From the NCBI RefSeq assembly GCF_021117365.1, contig NZ_CP088262.1:2313001-2377000 (forward strand): a DNA stretch of 64,000 nt. Reading direction: 5' to 3'. Origin of the DNA: Nocardioides sp. cx-173 (lineage in GTDB: Bacteria > Actinomycetota > Actinomycetes > Propionibacteriales > Nocardioidaceae). Shown here piece by piece: positions 26,411-35,682 of the stretch; the first letter of the stretch is position 1; each line of letters begins with the position of its first letter. The position numbers were made by a program, and so were the translations under genes. The notes below the pieces were generated by a model that worked only from the letters and a program-made list of their open reading frames with translations, was not told where the DNA came from and ran no database searches.

Positions 26411-27358
26411 ATGCGCTTCAACCCCAAGGCCAGGCTCGACACCAGCAGGATGCGCGACGCCGGCCGCGGGACCCGGGGTGGCGGCAGGGGCGGGGGCAGG
26501 GGTCTACCCATCCCGGGAGGCATCGGCGGAGGCGGCATCGGAGGTGTGGTCCTGCTCGTCGTGCTGTTCGTCGTGGCGCAGTGCTCGGGGGTCGACATCC
26601 TCGGCGGCGGCGGCGGTGGCGGCACCGGTGGTAGCGGCAGCGCCTTCGACACCAGCCGCATGGCCGACACCGGGCGCTACGCCAAGTGCGAGGACGGCAA
26701 CGACGCCAACGAGGACAAGGACTGCCAGCGCGTCGCCGTCGAGAACTCGCTCTACCAGTTCTGGAGCGAGGAGCTGGGCGAGGAGTTCCAGCCGCAACAG
26801 GGGCTGGTGACCTTCTCCGGCTCGGTGGAGACGGGCTGTGGCGGCGCCACGTCCGACGTCGGTCCGTTCTACTGCCCGCCCGACCAGACCATCTACCTCG
26901 ACTCGACGTTCTTCGACCAGGTCCTCGAGGACCAGCTCGGCGGCCCTGACGGCGGCTTCGTGGAGGCCTACGTCCTCGCCCACGAGTACGGCCACCACAT
27001 CCAGAACCTGCTCGGCGCCATGGGCAAGGTCCGCACCCAGCAGGGCCCGCAGAGCGACGCGGTCAAGCTCGAGCTGCAGGCCGACTGCTACGCCGGGATG
27101 TGGACGAGGGCGGCCACCCAGACCGAGGACCGCGACGGCAACGTCCTGTTCTCCTCGCTCACCGACGAGGACATCCGCCTGGCCCTCGAGGCCGCGGCCG
27201 CCGTGGGCGACGACCGCATCCAGAGCAAGACCCAGGGGCAGGTCACCGAGGAGTCCTGGACCCATGGCTCCGCCGAGCAGCGGCAGCGCTGGTTCGAGGT
27301 GGGTCTCTCCGAGGGCTCACTCCAGGCCTGTGACACCTTCGACGGCCGGCGCGTCTGA
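26411..27358 (+). CDS. Neutral zinc metallopeptidase, YpfJ family
   Basis: A 315-residue membrane-anchored protease. The N-terminus is Arg/Gly-rich (GGGRGGGRG), then a membrane helix at about residues 45-60 (VVLLVVLFVVAQC), a glycine-rich linker, and the peptidase domain. The zinc motif is HEYGHH with H191, E192 and H195, preceded by TIYLDSTFFDQV. QLQADCYAG-like sequence (LELQADCYAGMW) supplies a further conserved acidic and cysteine region. The domain should face outside the membrane. The targets are unknown. The gene stands alone before the iron importer operon. Confidence 0.92.
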   Translation: MRFNPKARLDTSRMRDAGRGTRGGGRGGGRGLPIPGGIGGGGIGGVVLLVVLFVVAQCSGVDILGGGGGGGTGGSGSAFDTSRMADTGRYAKCEDGNDANEDKDCQRVAVENSLYQFWSEELGEEFQPQQGLVTFSGSVETGCGGATSDVGPFYCPPDQTIYLDSTFFDQVLEDQLGGPDGGFVEAYVLAHEYGHHIQNLLGAMGKVRTQQGPQSDAVKLELQADCYAGMWTRAATQTEDRDGNVLFSSLTDEDIRLALEAAAAVGDDRIQSKTQGQVTEESWTHGSAEQRQRWFEVGLSEGSLQACDTFDGRRV

Positions 27359-27400
27359 CGCGTCTCATTGACCCCACGGTCAGCACGCCAGGAGAGCGAG

Positions 27401-27419
27401 TTAGGTTAGGCTAACCACT
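27401..27419 (+). promoter_or_regulatory. DtxR/IdeR iron box
   Basis: TTAGGTTAGGCTAACCACT matches the first 16 bases of the DtxR/IdeR consensus TTAGGTTAGGCTAACCTAA. It includes TAGGCT (27407-27412), a likely -10 box, so the Fe-loaded repressor would block the promoter of the siderophore importer that begins at 27491. Confidence 0.88.
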
Positions 27420-27476
27420 CCTCCGGTGGCCACTCGCGCCCAGCACCTCACTCGGGCCTGGCGGCCGCCGCCTGTC

Positions 27477-27482
27477 GAAAGG
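27477..27482 (+). promoter_or_regulatory. Ribosome binding site (GAAAGG)
   Basis: GAAAGG lies 8 bases before GTG 27491. It supports this GTG, which starts a perfect lipoprotein signal peptide. Confidence 0.6.
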
Positions 27483-27490
27483 TCTCTGCC

Positions 27491-28504
27491 GTGCGCTCAC
27501 TGCGCCTCCTGGTCGGCTCCCTCGCCGCCTCCCTCCTCCTCGCCGGTTGCGGCGGCACCTCGGATGCCTCCGACGACGAGGCGCCCACTCCCTCCGGGGA
27601 CTTCCCCATCACCATCGAGCACGCGTTGGGCACCACGACCATCAAGAAGGCGCCGGAGCGGGTAGCGACGGTCAACTGGGCCAACCACGAGGTGCCGCTT
27701 GCCCTCGGCGTCGTTCCGGTCGGCATGGCGGCCGCCAACTTCGGCGACGACGACGGTGACGGTCTGCTGCCCTGGGTCAGCGAGAAGCTCGAGGAGCTCG
27801 ACGCCGAGACGCCGGTCCTCTTCGACGAGACCGACGGCATCGACTTCGAGGCCGTGGCCGACACCCAGCCGGACCTGATCCTGGCGCCGTACTCGGGTCT
27901 CACCCAGTCCGACTACGACACCCTGACCGAGATCGCCCCCGTGGTGGCCTACCCGGAGGCGCCGTGGTCGACGGAGTGGCGCGACATGATCCTGCTCGCG
28001 AGTGAGGCCATGGGCATGGCCACCGAGGGTGAGGAGCTCGTCGCCGACCTCGAGGACGAGATCGCCACGACCGTGGCAGAGCAGCCTGCCCTGGAGGGCA
28101 CGTCGGCGATGTTCCTGACGCACGTCGACACGACCGATCTGAGCGAGGTGAGCTACTACACGACTCACGACACCCGCGCGAAGTTCTTCGAGGACCTCGG
28201 TCTCGGGACGCCCCAGAGCATCGCGACCGCCTCGGCGGAGACCGAGGAGTTCTCCGGCACGCTGAGCGCCGAGCAGATCGACCGGCTCGACGACGTCGAG
28301 GTCATCGTGACCTACGGCGACCAGGAGCTGGTGGACACGCTGAAGAGCGACCCGCTGCTGTCGAAGATGCCGGCGGTCCAGAACGACGCCATCGTGCTGC
28401 TGCCCGACTCCCCGCTGGGCACCGCCGCCAACCCGACGCCGCTCTCGATCTCCTACGTCCTCGAGGACTACGTCGCCATGCTGGCCGAAGCCGCCGGCGT
28501 CTAG
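27491..28504 (+). CDS. Iron-siderophore ABC transporter, substrate-binding lipoprotein
   Basis: A 337-residue FhuD/FepB-like binding protein that captures ferric siderophores outside the membrane. The signal peptide ends in the lipobox LLAGC, with the lipidated cysteine at residue 20. The periplasmic-binding domain begins ITIEHALGTTTIKKAPERVATV and contains QPDLILAPYSGLTQSDYDTL, both typical of family 8. It is followed by two permease genes and an ATPase gene on the same strand, and an iron box precedes it. The specific siderophore is unknown, and no siderophore synthesis genes are present here. Confidence 0.95.
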   Translation: MRSLRLLVGSLAASLLLAGCGGTSDASDDEAPTPSGDFPITIEHALGTTTIKKAPERVATVNWANHEVPLALGVVPVGMAAANFGDDDGDGLLPWVSEKLEELDAETPVLFDETDGIDFEAVADTQPDLILAPYSGLTQSDYDTLTEIAPVVAYPEAPWSTEWRDMILLASEAMGMATEGEELVADLEDEIATTVAEQPALEGTSAMFLTHVDTTDLSEVSYYTTHDTRAKFFEDLGLGTPQSIATASAETEEFSGTLSAEQIDRLDDVEVIVTYGDQELVDTLKSDPLLSKMPAVQNDAIVLLPDSPLGTAANPTPLSISYVLEDYVAMLAEAAGV

Positions 28505-28512
28505 CTACTCCA

Positions 28513-29589
28513 GTGACCGCGAGCCCCTCGGCGCCCCCCGGCGTCGCGTACGCCCCGTCCGGCCCGGCTGCCGGGGACACCGCACCCGTGCGGCGTTCCC
28601 GGCGGCTGCGCGCTGTCTGGTTCCTGGTCAGTCTCGCCGTCCTGGCGGCGCTGGCGCTGGTCTCGCTCGCGCTCGGCTCGCGCGAGGTCGCCTGGGCCGA
28701 CATCGTCGCGGCCCTGAGCGGGTCCAGCGTCTCCCTGGAGGAGGCCGCGGTCTACAAGCGCATCCCTCGCACGCTGCTGGCCGTGGCGGTCGGTGGCGCG
28801 CTGGGCCTGTCCGGAGCCGTGATGCAGGGCGTGACGCGCAATCCGCTGGCGGACCCCGGCATCCTCGGCGTCAACATGGGCGCCTCCCTCGCGGTGATCT
28901 GCGCGATCGCGTGGTTCAACCTGACCGCGGCGTCGAGCTACATCTGGCTGGCGCTGCTCGGGGCGTCCGCCACGGCGGTCTTCGTGTACGTCGTGGGGTC
29001 GCTCGGCCGCGGCGGGGCCACGCCGCTCAAGCTGGCGCTGGCCGGCACCGCGACGTCGGCGGCGTTCGCCTCCTTCATCACCGCGGTCGTCCTCCCGCGC
29101 GGCGACATCGCCGGCGGCGTCCGCTCCTGGCAGATCGGCGGGGTGGGAGGCGCATCATTCGAGACCATCCGCCTGGTCCTGCCGTTCCTGCTCGTCGGCC
29201 TCGTCGTGAGCCTGGCGTCGGCACGCGGACTGAACTCCCTGGCGCTCGGGGACGACGTGGCGGCGGGGCTCGGGCAGCGCGTGGCGCTCACCCGCGTGGC
29301 CGCCGCCCTCGGCGCCGTGCTGCTCTGTGGGGCCGCGACGGCAGTGGCCGGCCCCATCGGCTTCGTCGGCCTCGTCGTGCCGCACCTGTGCCGGCTGCTC
29401 GTCGGCGTCGACCACCGGTGGCTGCTGCCCTTCTCGGCGGTCGGGGGCGCTGCGCTGCTGACCGCAGCCGACGTGCTGGGTCGGGTCGTCGCGCGTCCCA
29501 GCGAGATCGACGTCGGCATCATCACCGCCCTGGTCGGCGCGCCGTTCTTCATCCACGTGGTGCGCCGCCAGAAGGTGCGTGCTCTGTGA
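28513..29589 (+). CDS. Iron-siderophore ABC transporter permease (FecCD family), first subunit
   Basis: A 358-residue polytopic permease with about nine or ten helices. [19 protein letters not shown] near residue 105 is the FecCD family signature, and [19 protein letters not shown] near residue 280 is the conserved loop that contacts the ATPase. The start is GTG, 8 bases after the lipoprotein stop. Its stop overlaps the next gene start (GTGA). It pairs with the following permease as a heterodimer. Confidence 0.95.
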   Translation: MTASPSAPPGVAYAPSGPAAGDTAPVRRSRRLRAVWFLVSLAVLAALALVSLALGSREVAWADIVAALSGSSVSLEEAAVYKRIPRTLLAVAVGGALGLSGAVMQGVTRNPLADPGILGVNMGASLAVICAIAWFNLTAASSYIWLALLGASATAVFVYVVGSLGRGGATPLKLALAGTATSAAFASFITAVVLPRGDIAGGVRSWQIGGVGGASFETIRLVLPFLLVGLVVSLASARGLNSLALGDDVAAGLGQRVALTRVAAALGAVLLCGAATAVAGPIGFVGLVVPHLCRLLVGVDHRWLLPFSAVGGAALLTAADVLGRVVARPSEIDVGIITALVGAPFFIHVVRRQKVRAL

Positions 29590-30616
29590 CCGCGTCGACG
29601 GTCGAGCGGGTCGCGCGCGGGCGGGCGCGGCGCGTCGCGCGGCGTCGTCACGTCATCGTCGTGCTCGGCGTGCTCGTGATCGCCACGTTCGCGACCAGCC
29701 TCATGGTGGGGCGGACCTTCTACCCGCCCGCCGACGTCATCCGGGTCGTCCTCGGCGAAGAGGTCTCCGGCGCGTCCTTCACGGTCGGCCGCCTCCGCCT
29801 CCCCCGCGCCGTGCTGGCCCTGCTCGTCGGAGCCTGCTTCGGGCTCGCGGGCGTGACGTTCCAGACCATGCTGCGCAACCCGCTCGCCAGCCCCGACGTC
29901 ATCGGCATCAGTGCCGGCTCCAGCGCCGCGGCGGCGTTCGCGATCGTGACCCTCGGGCTCTCCGGCACGGCCGTGTCGGTCTTCGCCATCGCGGTCGGGC
30001 TGGGAGTCGCCCTGCTGATCTACGTGCTCAGCTTCCGCGACGGCGTGGCCGGCACGCGGCTGATCCTCATCGGGATCGGGATCGCCGCGATGCTGGAGAG
30101 CGTCACGGCCTACGTGCTCAGCCGCGCGGCGCAGTGGGACCTCCAGGAGGCCACCCGGTGGCTGACCGGCAGCCTCAACAACGCCGGGTGGCCGAGCGTC
30201 GTACCCACCCTGGTGGCCCTCGCGGTCCTGGGCCCGCTTCTGCTGCAGCGCGCGCGGGACCTCGAGACCCTGCAGCTCGGCGACGACGCGGCCTCGGCGC
30301 TCGGGGTCCGGGTCGAGCGCACCCGGCTCGTGGTCATCGTGGCCGCCGTCGGGCTGGTCGCGTTCGCCACCGCGGCCGCCGGCCCGGTGGCCTTCGTCGC
30401 CTTCCTGTCCGGGCCCATCGCGGCCCGGATCATCGGGCCGGGCATCTCGCTGCTGGTGCCATCGGCGCTGGTGGGGGCGCTGCTCGTGCTGGTCGCCGAC
30501 CTCGTGGGCCAGTACGCGTTCGACCACCGCTACCCGGTCGGCGTGATCACCGGCGTGCTCGGCGCGCCGTACCTCATCTACCTCATCATCCGCAGCAACC
30601 GCGCCGGAGGAACCCT

Positions 30617-30620
<4 letters not shown>
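29586..30620 (+). CDS. Iron-siderophore ABC transporter permease (FecCD family), second subunit
   Basis: A 344-residue permease homologous to the preceding gene. [18 protein letters not shown] near residue 98 is the family signature, and [19 protein letters not shown] is the ATPase-contact loop. The N-terminus is very basic ([12 protein letters not shown]) before the first helix. The GTG start overlaps the upstream stop and the stop overlaps the ATPase start, so the complex is translationally coupled. Confidence 0.95.
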
Positions 30621-31441
<821 letters not shown>

Positions 31442-31450
31442 CCGGACGCC

Positions 31451-32356
31451 TCACCAGCCGAGCAGCGCCTCGATGGCGGGGAACTGGCGCTGCAGGGCCC
31501 GCAGGTGGGGCGCGACGGCGGGGTGGCGGTACTTGCCGGCCAGGGCGCCCTCGCCGCCGGCGACGCGCGACAGCGCCCACTCCGCGCGGGTGAGGGCGGT
31601 GAAGACCCCCGTGACGCGGGCCCCGGCGAGGACCTCCTCGCGCGTGGCCAGCCCGGGTGGCAGGCCGAGCAGGTAGGCGTCCAGCAGCGGCTCGAACTCC
31701 TCACGCGTGGCCAGCGACAGGAGGCCGAGGTCCGCCCCGACGGGCCCGGTGCCGAGGGTGGCCCAGTCGATCGCGACCACATCGTCCCCCGCTCGCCCGG
31801 GGAGGTTCGCCAGCGTCGGGTCGCCGTGCTGCGCGACGGCGGGCAGCGACTCGCTCAGGTCGAGCAGGGTGGAGCGGCGGGTCCACAGGTGGTCGGCGAT
31901 GTCGGCGACCGTCGTACGCGCCAGGGTCGGCCAGCCGCCGCGAGCCTCGACCCGGCGCAGCCGGGTGCGCAGCTGGTCGCGGGCCAACCAGGCCAGGGCG
32001 GGCAGCCCCGAGCCGGCGAAGCGCCCCAGGGCCACCGCCACGAAGAGCCCGCTGACGGCCGCGTCCTCGACCCACTCCCGGGTGATCGTGATGCCCTCCC
32101 CGTCCTCCTCGACCGCGGCCGGGGTGGCGCGCAGACCCGGGGTGGCCGCGGTGAGGCTGCAGTCGAGCACGTCGGCCTCGCGCCGCCAGAAGGCGAAGTG
32201 GCGGGGGTCGGAGAGCTCCGGGGGGTCGCCGTCGACCGGTCGTGCGAGGCGCTTGACCACCATCGGGCGACCGCCGAGGGACGTGCGCCAGAGGCCGACC
32301 GTCGACGTGCCGGTGCCGCCCGGGAGCGGGTGCCACCCTGGCTCGGGCTGCCACAT
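31451..32356 (-). CDS. Aminoglycoside-phosphotransferase-fold protein
   Basis: A 301-residue member of the APH/choline-kinase fold. The catalytic loop is AQHGDPTLANL (HGDxxxxN), and the metal-binding aspartate is in AIDWATLGTGPVGADLG. PMVVKRLARPV near residue 33 contains the expected ATP-binding lysine. The substrate is unknown; these enzymes phosphorylate small hydroxyl compounds, and this fold alone does not indicate drug resistance. The ATG at 32356 is supported by a TAGCGT box 7 bases upstream. The open frame continues further upstream without similarity. Confidence 0.8.
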   Translation of the reverse strand: MWQPEPGWHPLPGGTGTSTVGLWRTSLGGRPMVVKRLARPVDGDPPELSDPRHFAFWRREADVLDCSLTAATPGLRATPAAVEEDGEGITITREWVEDAAVSGLFVAVALGRFAGSGLPALAWLARDQLRTRLRRVEARGGWPTLARTTVADIADHLWTRRSTLLDLSESLPAVAQHGDPTLANLPGRAGDDVVAIDWATLGTGPVGADLGLLSLATREEFEPLLDAYLLGLPPGLATREEVLAGARVTGVFTALTRAEWALSRVAGGEGALAGKYRHPAVAPHLRALQRQFPAIEALLGW

Positions 32357-32363
32357 GCCCCGG

Positions 32364-32369
32364 ACGCTA
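32364..32369 (-). promoter_or_regulatory. Leaderless -10 box (TAGCGT)
   Basis: TAGCGT on the minus strand is followed by 7 bases and the ATG at 32356. Confidence 0.5.
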
Positions 32370-32382
32370 GCGGAAAAGGGGA

Positions 32383-32889
32383 TCAGCGTCGCGGCGGCAG
32401 GCGGTGCAGCTCGACGTCGGTGAGCCGGCCGTCGAGTGCGACCGCGGTCATGAAGGTGCAGTGCGGCTGACGGCGGCGGTCGGTGGGCGAGCCGGGGTTG
32501 AGCAGCCGTAGCCCGGTGGCGGTCGTGGTGTCCCACGGGATGTGGCTGTGCCCGAACACGAGCACGTCGTCGTCCGGGTACGCCGCAGCGCACCGCTGCT
32601 CGCGCCCCTGGGCGCTCCCCGTCTCGTGGACCACAGCCAGGCGGACGCCGTCGACGACGGCGCGGGCGACCTCGGGCAGCCGGCGACGCAGCTCGACCCC
32701 GTCGTTGTTGCCGTAGCACGCCAGCAGCCGGCGCGACCGCGCCTCGAGCGCGTCGAGCAGGGACGGCTCCACCCAGTCGCCGGCGTGGACGACCAGGTCG
32801 GCCGCCTCGACCTCGGCCCACACCCGCTCCGGCAGGTCGCGGGCCCGCTTCGGGACGTGGGTGTCGGCCAGCAGCAGCAGCCGGGTCAC
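32383..32889 (-). CDS. YfcE-type metallophosphoesterase
   Basis: A 168-residue calcineurin-fold phosphodiesterase. All metal motifs are present: LADTHVPKR (D-x-H), VVHAGDW (GD), ACYGNNDG (GNxD), VVHETG and FGHSHIPW (GHxH), then LLNPGSPTDRR. The family hydrolyses phosphodiesters with Mn2+; the natural substrate is unknown. The GTG start at 32889 overlaps the stop of the acVLRF1 gene by 4 bases, so the two genes are coupled. Confidence 0.92.
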   Translation of the reverse strand: MTRLLLLADTHVPKRARDLPERVWAEVEAADLVVHAGDWVEPSLLDALEARSRRLLACYGNNDGVELRRRLPEVARAVVDGVRLAVVHETGSAQGREQRCAAAYPDDDVLVFGHSHIPWDTTTATGLRLLNPGSPTDRRRQPHCTFMTAVALDGRLTDVELHRLPPRR

Positions 32890-33509
32890 GGCTCCTCCCC
32901 CGCGTTGCGTACGTCGAAGCGCGCGGCACAGGCGTCGCGCACGGCCTGCTCGAGGATGCCGCGCCGTGGGTCCGGCACCGGCAGCCACGGCTCGACGACC
33001 GTCAGGCCGCGCAGCCGCGGGTCCGCCAGCACCTCGTCGACCGCCGCCCGGTCGCCGCCCACCACCACCGGCCGCGAGCCGGAGCCGAGGATCCGGGCGG
33101 CGTGGTCGGCGGCCGCCTCGTAGGCCTGCCGCGCCTGGTTGTCCCGGCGACGGGCGAAGCGCTGCTGCGACTGGCCGCCGGCCTTGGTGCGCCCCTGGAC
33201 GTGCCGCTGGCCGGTCTTGGACTCGACGAGCGACTCCCCTGCCAGCCGCGCGACCGCGAAGCCGCCCTTGCGCACCAGGAGCACCCCCCAGTCGGCCGGG
33301 ACCCCGGACGCCACCGCGGCCGCGAAGGACTCCGGGTCCGCGCTGCCGGCGTAGGGCGCGTCGAAGGGCAGCACCGCGGTGAAGTCGGAGCCGTCCTCGG
33401 CCGCGCCGACCAGGACTCCGTGCGCCACGCTGAGCGTCGCGCCGCCGTGTCGCTCGGCGAAGTTGGCGATCCACCGCTCGACGCGGGCGGCAGGCACGAT
33501 GATCGACAC
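32886..33509 (-). CDS. acVLRF1-family peptidyl-tRNA hydrolase (Vms1-like release factor)
   Basis: A 207-residue actinobacterial relative of eukaryotic Vms1/ANKZF1, which frees nascent chains from stalled large ribosomal subunits. The catalytic loop GRTKAGGQSQQRFARRR lies at residues 106-122. It keeps the GxxQ-type glutamine (Q113 or Q115; I cannot decide which) and the basic stretch expected to meet the peptidyl-transferase centre. The rest is an alpha/beta domain with VVVGGDRAAVDEVL. The GTG at 33509 follows a TACCGT box and is preferred over open frame further upstream. A ribosome-rescue role is inferred from the family. Confidence 0.86.
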   Translation of the reverse strand: MSIIVPAARVERWIANFAERHGGATLSVAHGVLVGAAEDGSDFTAVLPFDAPYAGSADPESFAAAVASGVPADWGVLLVRKGGFAVARLAGESLVESKTGQRHVQGRTKAGGQSQQRFARRRDNQARQAYEAAADHAARILGSGSRPVVVGGDRAAVDEVLADPRLRGLTVVEPWLPVPDPRRGILEQAVRDACAARFDVRNAGEEP

Positions 33510-33516
33510 GTGGCCG

Positions 33517-33522
33517 ACGGTA
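33517..33522 (-). promoter_or_regulatory. Leaderless -10 box (TACCGT) of the acVLRF1 gene
   Basis: TACCGT on the minus strand is followed by 7 bases and the GTG at 33509, supporting this start. Confidence 0.5.
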
Positions 33523-33532
33523 GCGAAGCGAC

Positions 33533-33560
33533 GGAACCGGACCGTCACCTGGCGCGTGTC
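33533..33560 (+). promoter_or_regulatory. Candidate ECF-type auto-promoter
   Basis: GGAACC, 16 bases, then CGTGTC stands just before the ECF sigma gene. GGAAC is the usual -35 core of ECF promoters. The expected start of transcription falls at or next to GTG 33567, so autoregulation with a leaderless mRNA is possible. Confidence 0.45.
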
Positions 33561-33566
33561 AGTGGT

Positions 33567-34079
33567 GTGGAGACGGACGCGGAGAGCCGCGAGAGCCGGG
33601 TCGCGGGGGTCTACGCGCGCGCCTGCGGCCCACTGGTCGGGCTGCTGACGGTGATGGGCGGCTCGCGGGCCGACGCCGAGGAGATCGCCCAGGACTCCTT
33701 CGTCAAGCTCCTGGAGCACTGGGACAAGGTCCGCGCCTACGACGACGTGGACGCGTGGCTGCGCACCGTCGCCGTGCGGATGCTGGTGTCCCGGCACCGG
33801 CGCCGCCAGGTCGCCGTACGCGGGCTGCGCCGCCTCACCTCGCGTACGCCGCTCGCGTCACCGCCGCCCGACGCGACCCGCCTCGATCTGGGCGACGCCC
33901 TGGCGACCCTGCCGCTGGGCAGCCGCGCCGTCCTCCTGCTCCACCACGTCCACGACCTGCCCGTCGACGAGGTCGCCACCCTGCTGCGGGTGCCGCCCGG
34001 CACGGTCAAGTCCCGCCTCTCGCGAGCCCGCGCCGCCCTGGCGCCGTTGCTCGCCGACCCCGAACGGAGCACTCCGTGA
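33567..34079 (+). CDS. ECF-type RNA polymerase sigma factor
   Basis: A 170-residue sigma-70 family factor of the extracytoplasmic-function class. Region 2 is ADAEEIAQDSFVKLLEHWDKV with VDAWLRTVAVRML (residues about 30-75). Region 4 is LPLGSRAVLLLHHVHDLPVDEVATLL and then GTVKSRLSRARAAL (about 110-160). The GTG at 33567 gives the family length and lies beside an ECF-like promoter. The stop overlaps the next gene start (GTGA), which encodes a membrane protein likely to be its anti-sigma factor. Confidence 0.9.
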   Translation: METDAESRESRVAGVYARACGPLVGLLTVMGGSRADAEEIAQDSFVKLLEHWDKVRAYDDVDAWLRTVAVRMLVSRHRRRQVAVRGLRRLTSRTPLASPPPDATRLDLGDALATLPLGSRAVLLLHHVHDLPVDEVATLLRVPPGTVKSRLSRARAALAPLLADPERSTP

Positions 34080-35146
34080 GCGAGCTCGACCGACGCCTGG
34101 CCTCCGAGGTCGAGGCCGCCTCCCCCACCAACCTGCCGGCGTACGGCGAGGTGCTCACCCGCCGCCGGCGTCGGCGCCAGCGCCGCCGTGCGCTCCTCAC
34201 CTCGGCGGCCGCGGTGGTCCTCGTCGCCGGGGTCGTCGGCGGCACGGCCGCGCTGCGCACGGACGAACCCGACGGCGCCCGGCCCGCCATCGACCCGACG
34301 CCGACCGAGCCTCCGTCACCGGGCGGGATTGCCGACGTGCCCCCGGAGTGGGACGACCGGCAGGCTCCGCCGGTGGTGCTCCAGCTCGACGGCCGCGAGG
34401 TCCGCCTGGAGCCGTGGACGTCGTGCTACACCGCACCGGCGGGCCCCGACGGCACCGCCCAAGGCATGTGCTCCGACGGCTTCGCGCAGCCGCCGTTCGA
34501 GGACGTCGGCGAGCGGAGCACGGTGCCGTTCGCGTTCCCGCTGAAGGGCTGGGAGTTCGAGGCGACGTTCTCGCCGTCCGGCGAGGCCGAGTGCGAGCGC
34601 ACCTTCACGGTCCCGGTGGAGCGGACCGGCACCTACACGTTCGCGATCCCGTCGGCCGGCCCCCCGGGTGACTATGAGGTGGAGGTGTTCGGCCGCGGCC
34701 CCGAGGGCGACGTCATCACGACGTTCGCGTGGGCGACCACGGAGCGCGGCCACGTGCCCGAGCCGAGCGGCTACCTGGGCCTGGTCTCCGACGACGACGA
34801 GGGCTACATCGCCTACGGACTGGAGATGAGCGTGCGGGATCTCCCCACGACGCCGAGGCGCGCGTCGCTCCGGGTCGTGGTCACCGCCGCCGACGGCGCG
34901 TCGCGGGTCTACGGCCCGATGTCTCCCGACCGCGGCTGTTACGGCGGTGGCCAGGTCGTCTTCACCGAGGAGCAGGGCTCCACCAAGCCCTTCGACCTGG
35001 GCCCGGCGCCCTTCACCTACCGCGCCGAGCTCACCCTCGACGGCACGCAGTACGTCGGCACCGCCGTCTGGCCGCGCGACGAGAACGACCAGCCGCCGTA
35101 CACGGACCTGACCTTCGACCCGCCCTTGCCGGTCTACGGTGGTTGA
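34076..35146 (+). CDS. Membrane protein, probable anti-sigma factor
   Basis: A 356-residue protein coupled to the ECF sigma gene by a GTGA overlap. Residues 1-38 are cytoplasmic, ending in a long Arg run (RRRRRRQRRR). Residues 39-60 form one membrane helix. The rest is an exported domain with a Pro/Thr linker (about 70-90) and beta-rich sequence with several Cys (C117 and C132 among them). No ZAS-type His/Cys zinc motif is visible in the short N-terminal part. The anti-sigma role therefore rests on gene order and topology only. The outer domain could sense the envelope signal. Confidence 0.7.
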   Translation: MSELDRRLASEVEAASPTNLPAYGEVLTRRRRRRQRRRALLTSAAAVVLVAGVVGGTAALRTDEPDGARPAIDPTPTEPPSPGGIADVPPEWDDRQAPPVVLQLDGREVRLEPWTSCYTAPAGPDGTAQGMCSDGFAQPPFEDVGERSTVPFAFPLKGWEFEATFSPSGEAECERTFTVPVERTGTYTFAIPSAGPPGDYEVEVFGRGPEGDVITTFAWATTERGHVPEPSGYLGLVSDDDEGYIAYGLEMSVRDLPTTPRRASLRVVVTAADGASRVYGPMSPDRGCYGGGQVVFTEEQGSTKPFDLGPAPFTYRAELTLDGTQYVGTAVWPRDENDQPPYTDLTFDPPLPVYGG

Positions 35147-35173
35147 GGAGGGACGAAGTCCCGTCTCGAAACC
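35138..35173. repeat. Palindromic intergenic repeat, copy B
   Basis: GGTGGTTGAG, GGGACGAAGTCCC, then TCTCGAAACC: nearly identical to copy A at 648-685. Its first bases are the last codons and stop (TGA) of the upstream membrane protein gene. Confidence 0.75.
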
Positions 35174-35192
35174 AGCCTTCCGCGCGCACGCC

Positions 35193-35252
35193 TCAGGTCT
35201 CGACCCGCCCGTCGCGGCTTCGCTTCGCTCAGCCGCGGGGCTTGCTCGACCT
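35193..35252. repeat. Palindromic intergenic repeat, second type (aligns with copy C)
   Basis: From GTCTCGACCCGCCCGTCGCGG through CTCAGCCGCGG to GCTTGCTCGACC it aligns with 19773-19830. Inner arms GTCGCGGCT and AGCCGCG can pair. Confidence 0.7.
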
Positions 35253-35260
35253 CTTCGGGT

Positions 35261-35293
35261 CGCGAGTCCCCTCGCTGCGCTCGGGGACTCGCG
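35261..35293 (-). terminator. Strong hairpin after the suf operon
   Basis: Perfect 11-base arms (CGCGAGTCCCC and its complement) around an 11-base loop, ending 2 bases beyond the sufT stop on the minus strand. There is no T-tract. It is the likely end of the suf operon transcript. Confidence 0.65.
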
Positions 35294-35295
35294 CC

Positions 35296-35682
35296 TCAGA
35301 CATTGAAACCGAGGGCGCGGAGCTGCTCGCGGCCGTCGGGGGTGATCTTGTCGGGGCCCCAGGGCGGCATCCAGACCCAGTTGATGGCGACGTCGTTGAC
35401 GAGGCCCTCCAGGGCGGAGTTGGTCTGGTCCATGATCACGTCGGTGAGCGGGCACGCGGCCGAGGTGAGGGTCATGTCGAGGACGACGTTGCTGCCCTCG
35501 TCGACGTGCACGTCGTAGACCAGGCCGAGGTCGACCACGTTGATCCCGAGCTCGGGGTCGACGACGTCCTTCATGGCCTCGGTGACGTCGTCGATCGAGA
35601 CCGTCGACACCCCTCCGCCGCTCTGGCCGGCCTCGGGTACGTCGGGCAGGTCGCCGTGGTCGATGGAACGAGTGTCAGCCAT
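35296..35682 (-). CDS. sufT: SufT/MIP18-type Fe-S assembly factor (DUF59)
   Basis: A 128-residue metal-sulfur cluster assembly factor. The DUF59 domain spans about residues 25-128, with VDPELGINVVDLGLVYDV, the conserved cysteine in TSAACPLTDVI, and WVWMPPWGPDKITPDGREQL, the usual C-terminal block. The N-terminal 20 residues are polar and variable. It helps mature or deliver Fe-S clusters. The ATG at 35682 overlaps the sufU stop (TGATG), and the gene is last in the suf operon. Confidence 0.93.
   Translation of the reverse strand: MADTRSIDHGDLPDVPEAGQSGGGVSTVSIDDVTEAMKDVVDPELGINVVDLGLVYDVHVDEGSNVVLDMTLTSAACPLTDVIMDQTNSALEGLVNDVAINWVWMPPWGPDKITPDGREQLRALGFNV

Noticed and set aside
31451..32356. 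Phosphotransferase as an aminoglycoside-resistance enzyme
   Set aside because: The kinase fold is shared by many metabolic enzymes, and the sequence shows no clear link to a drug-modifying subgroup.
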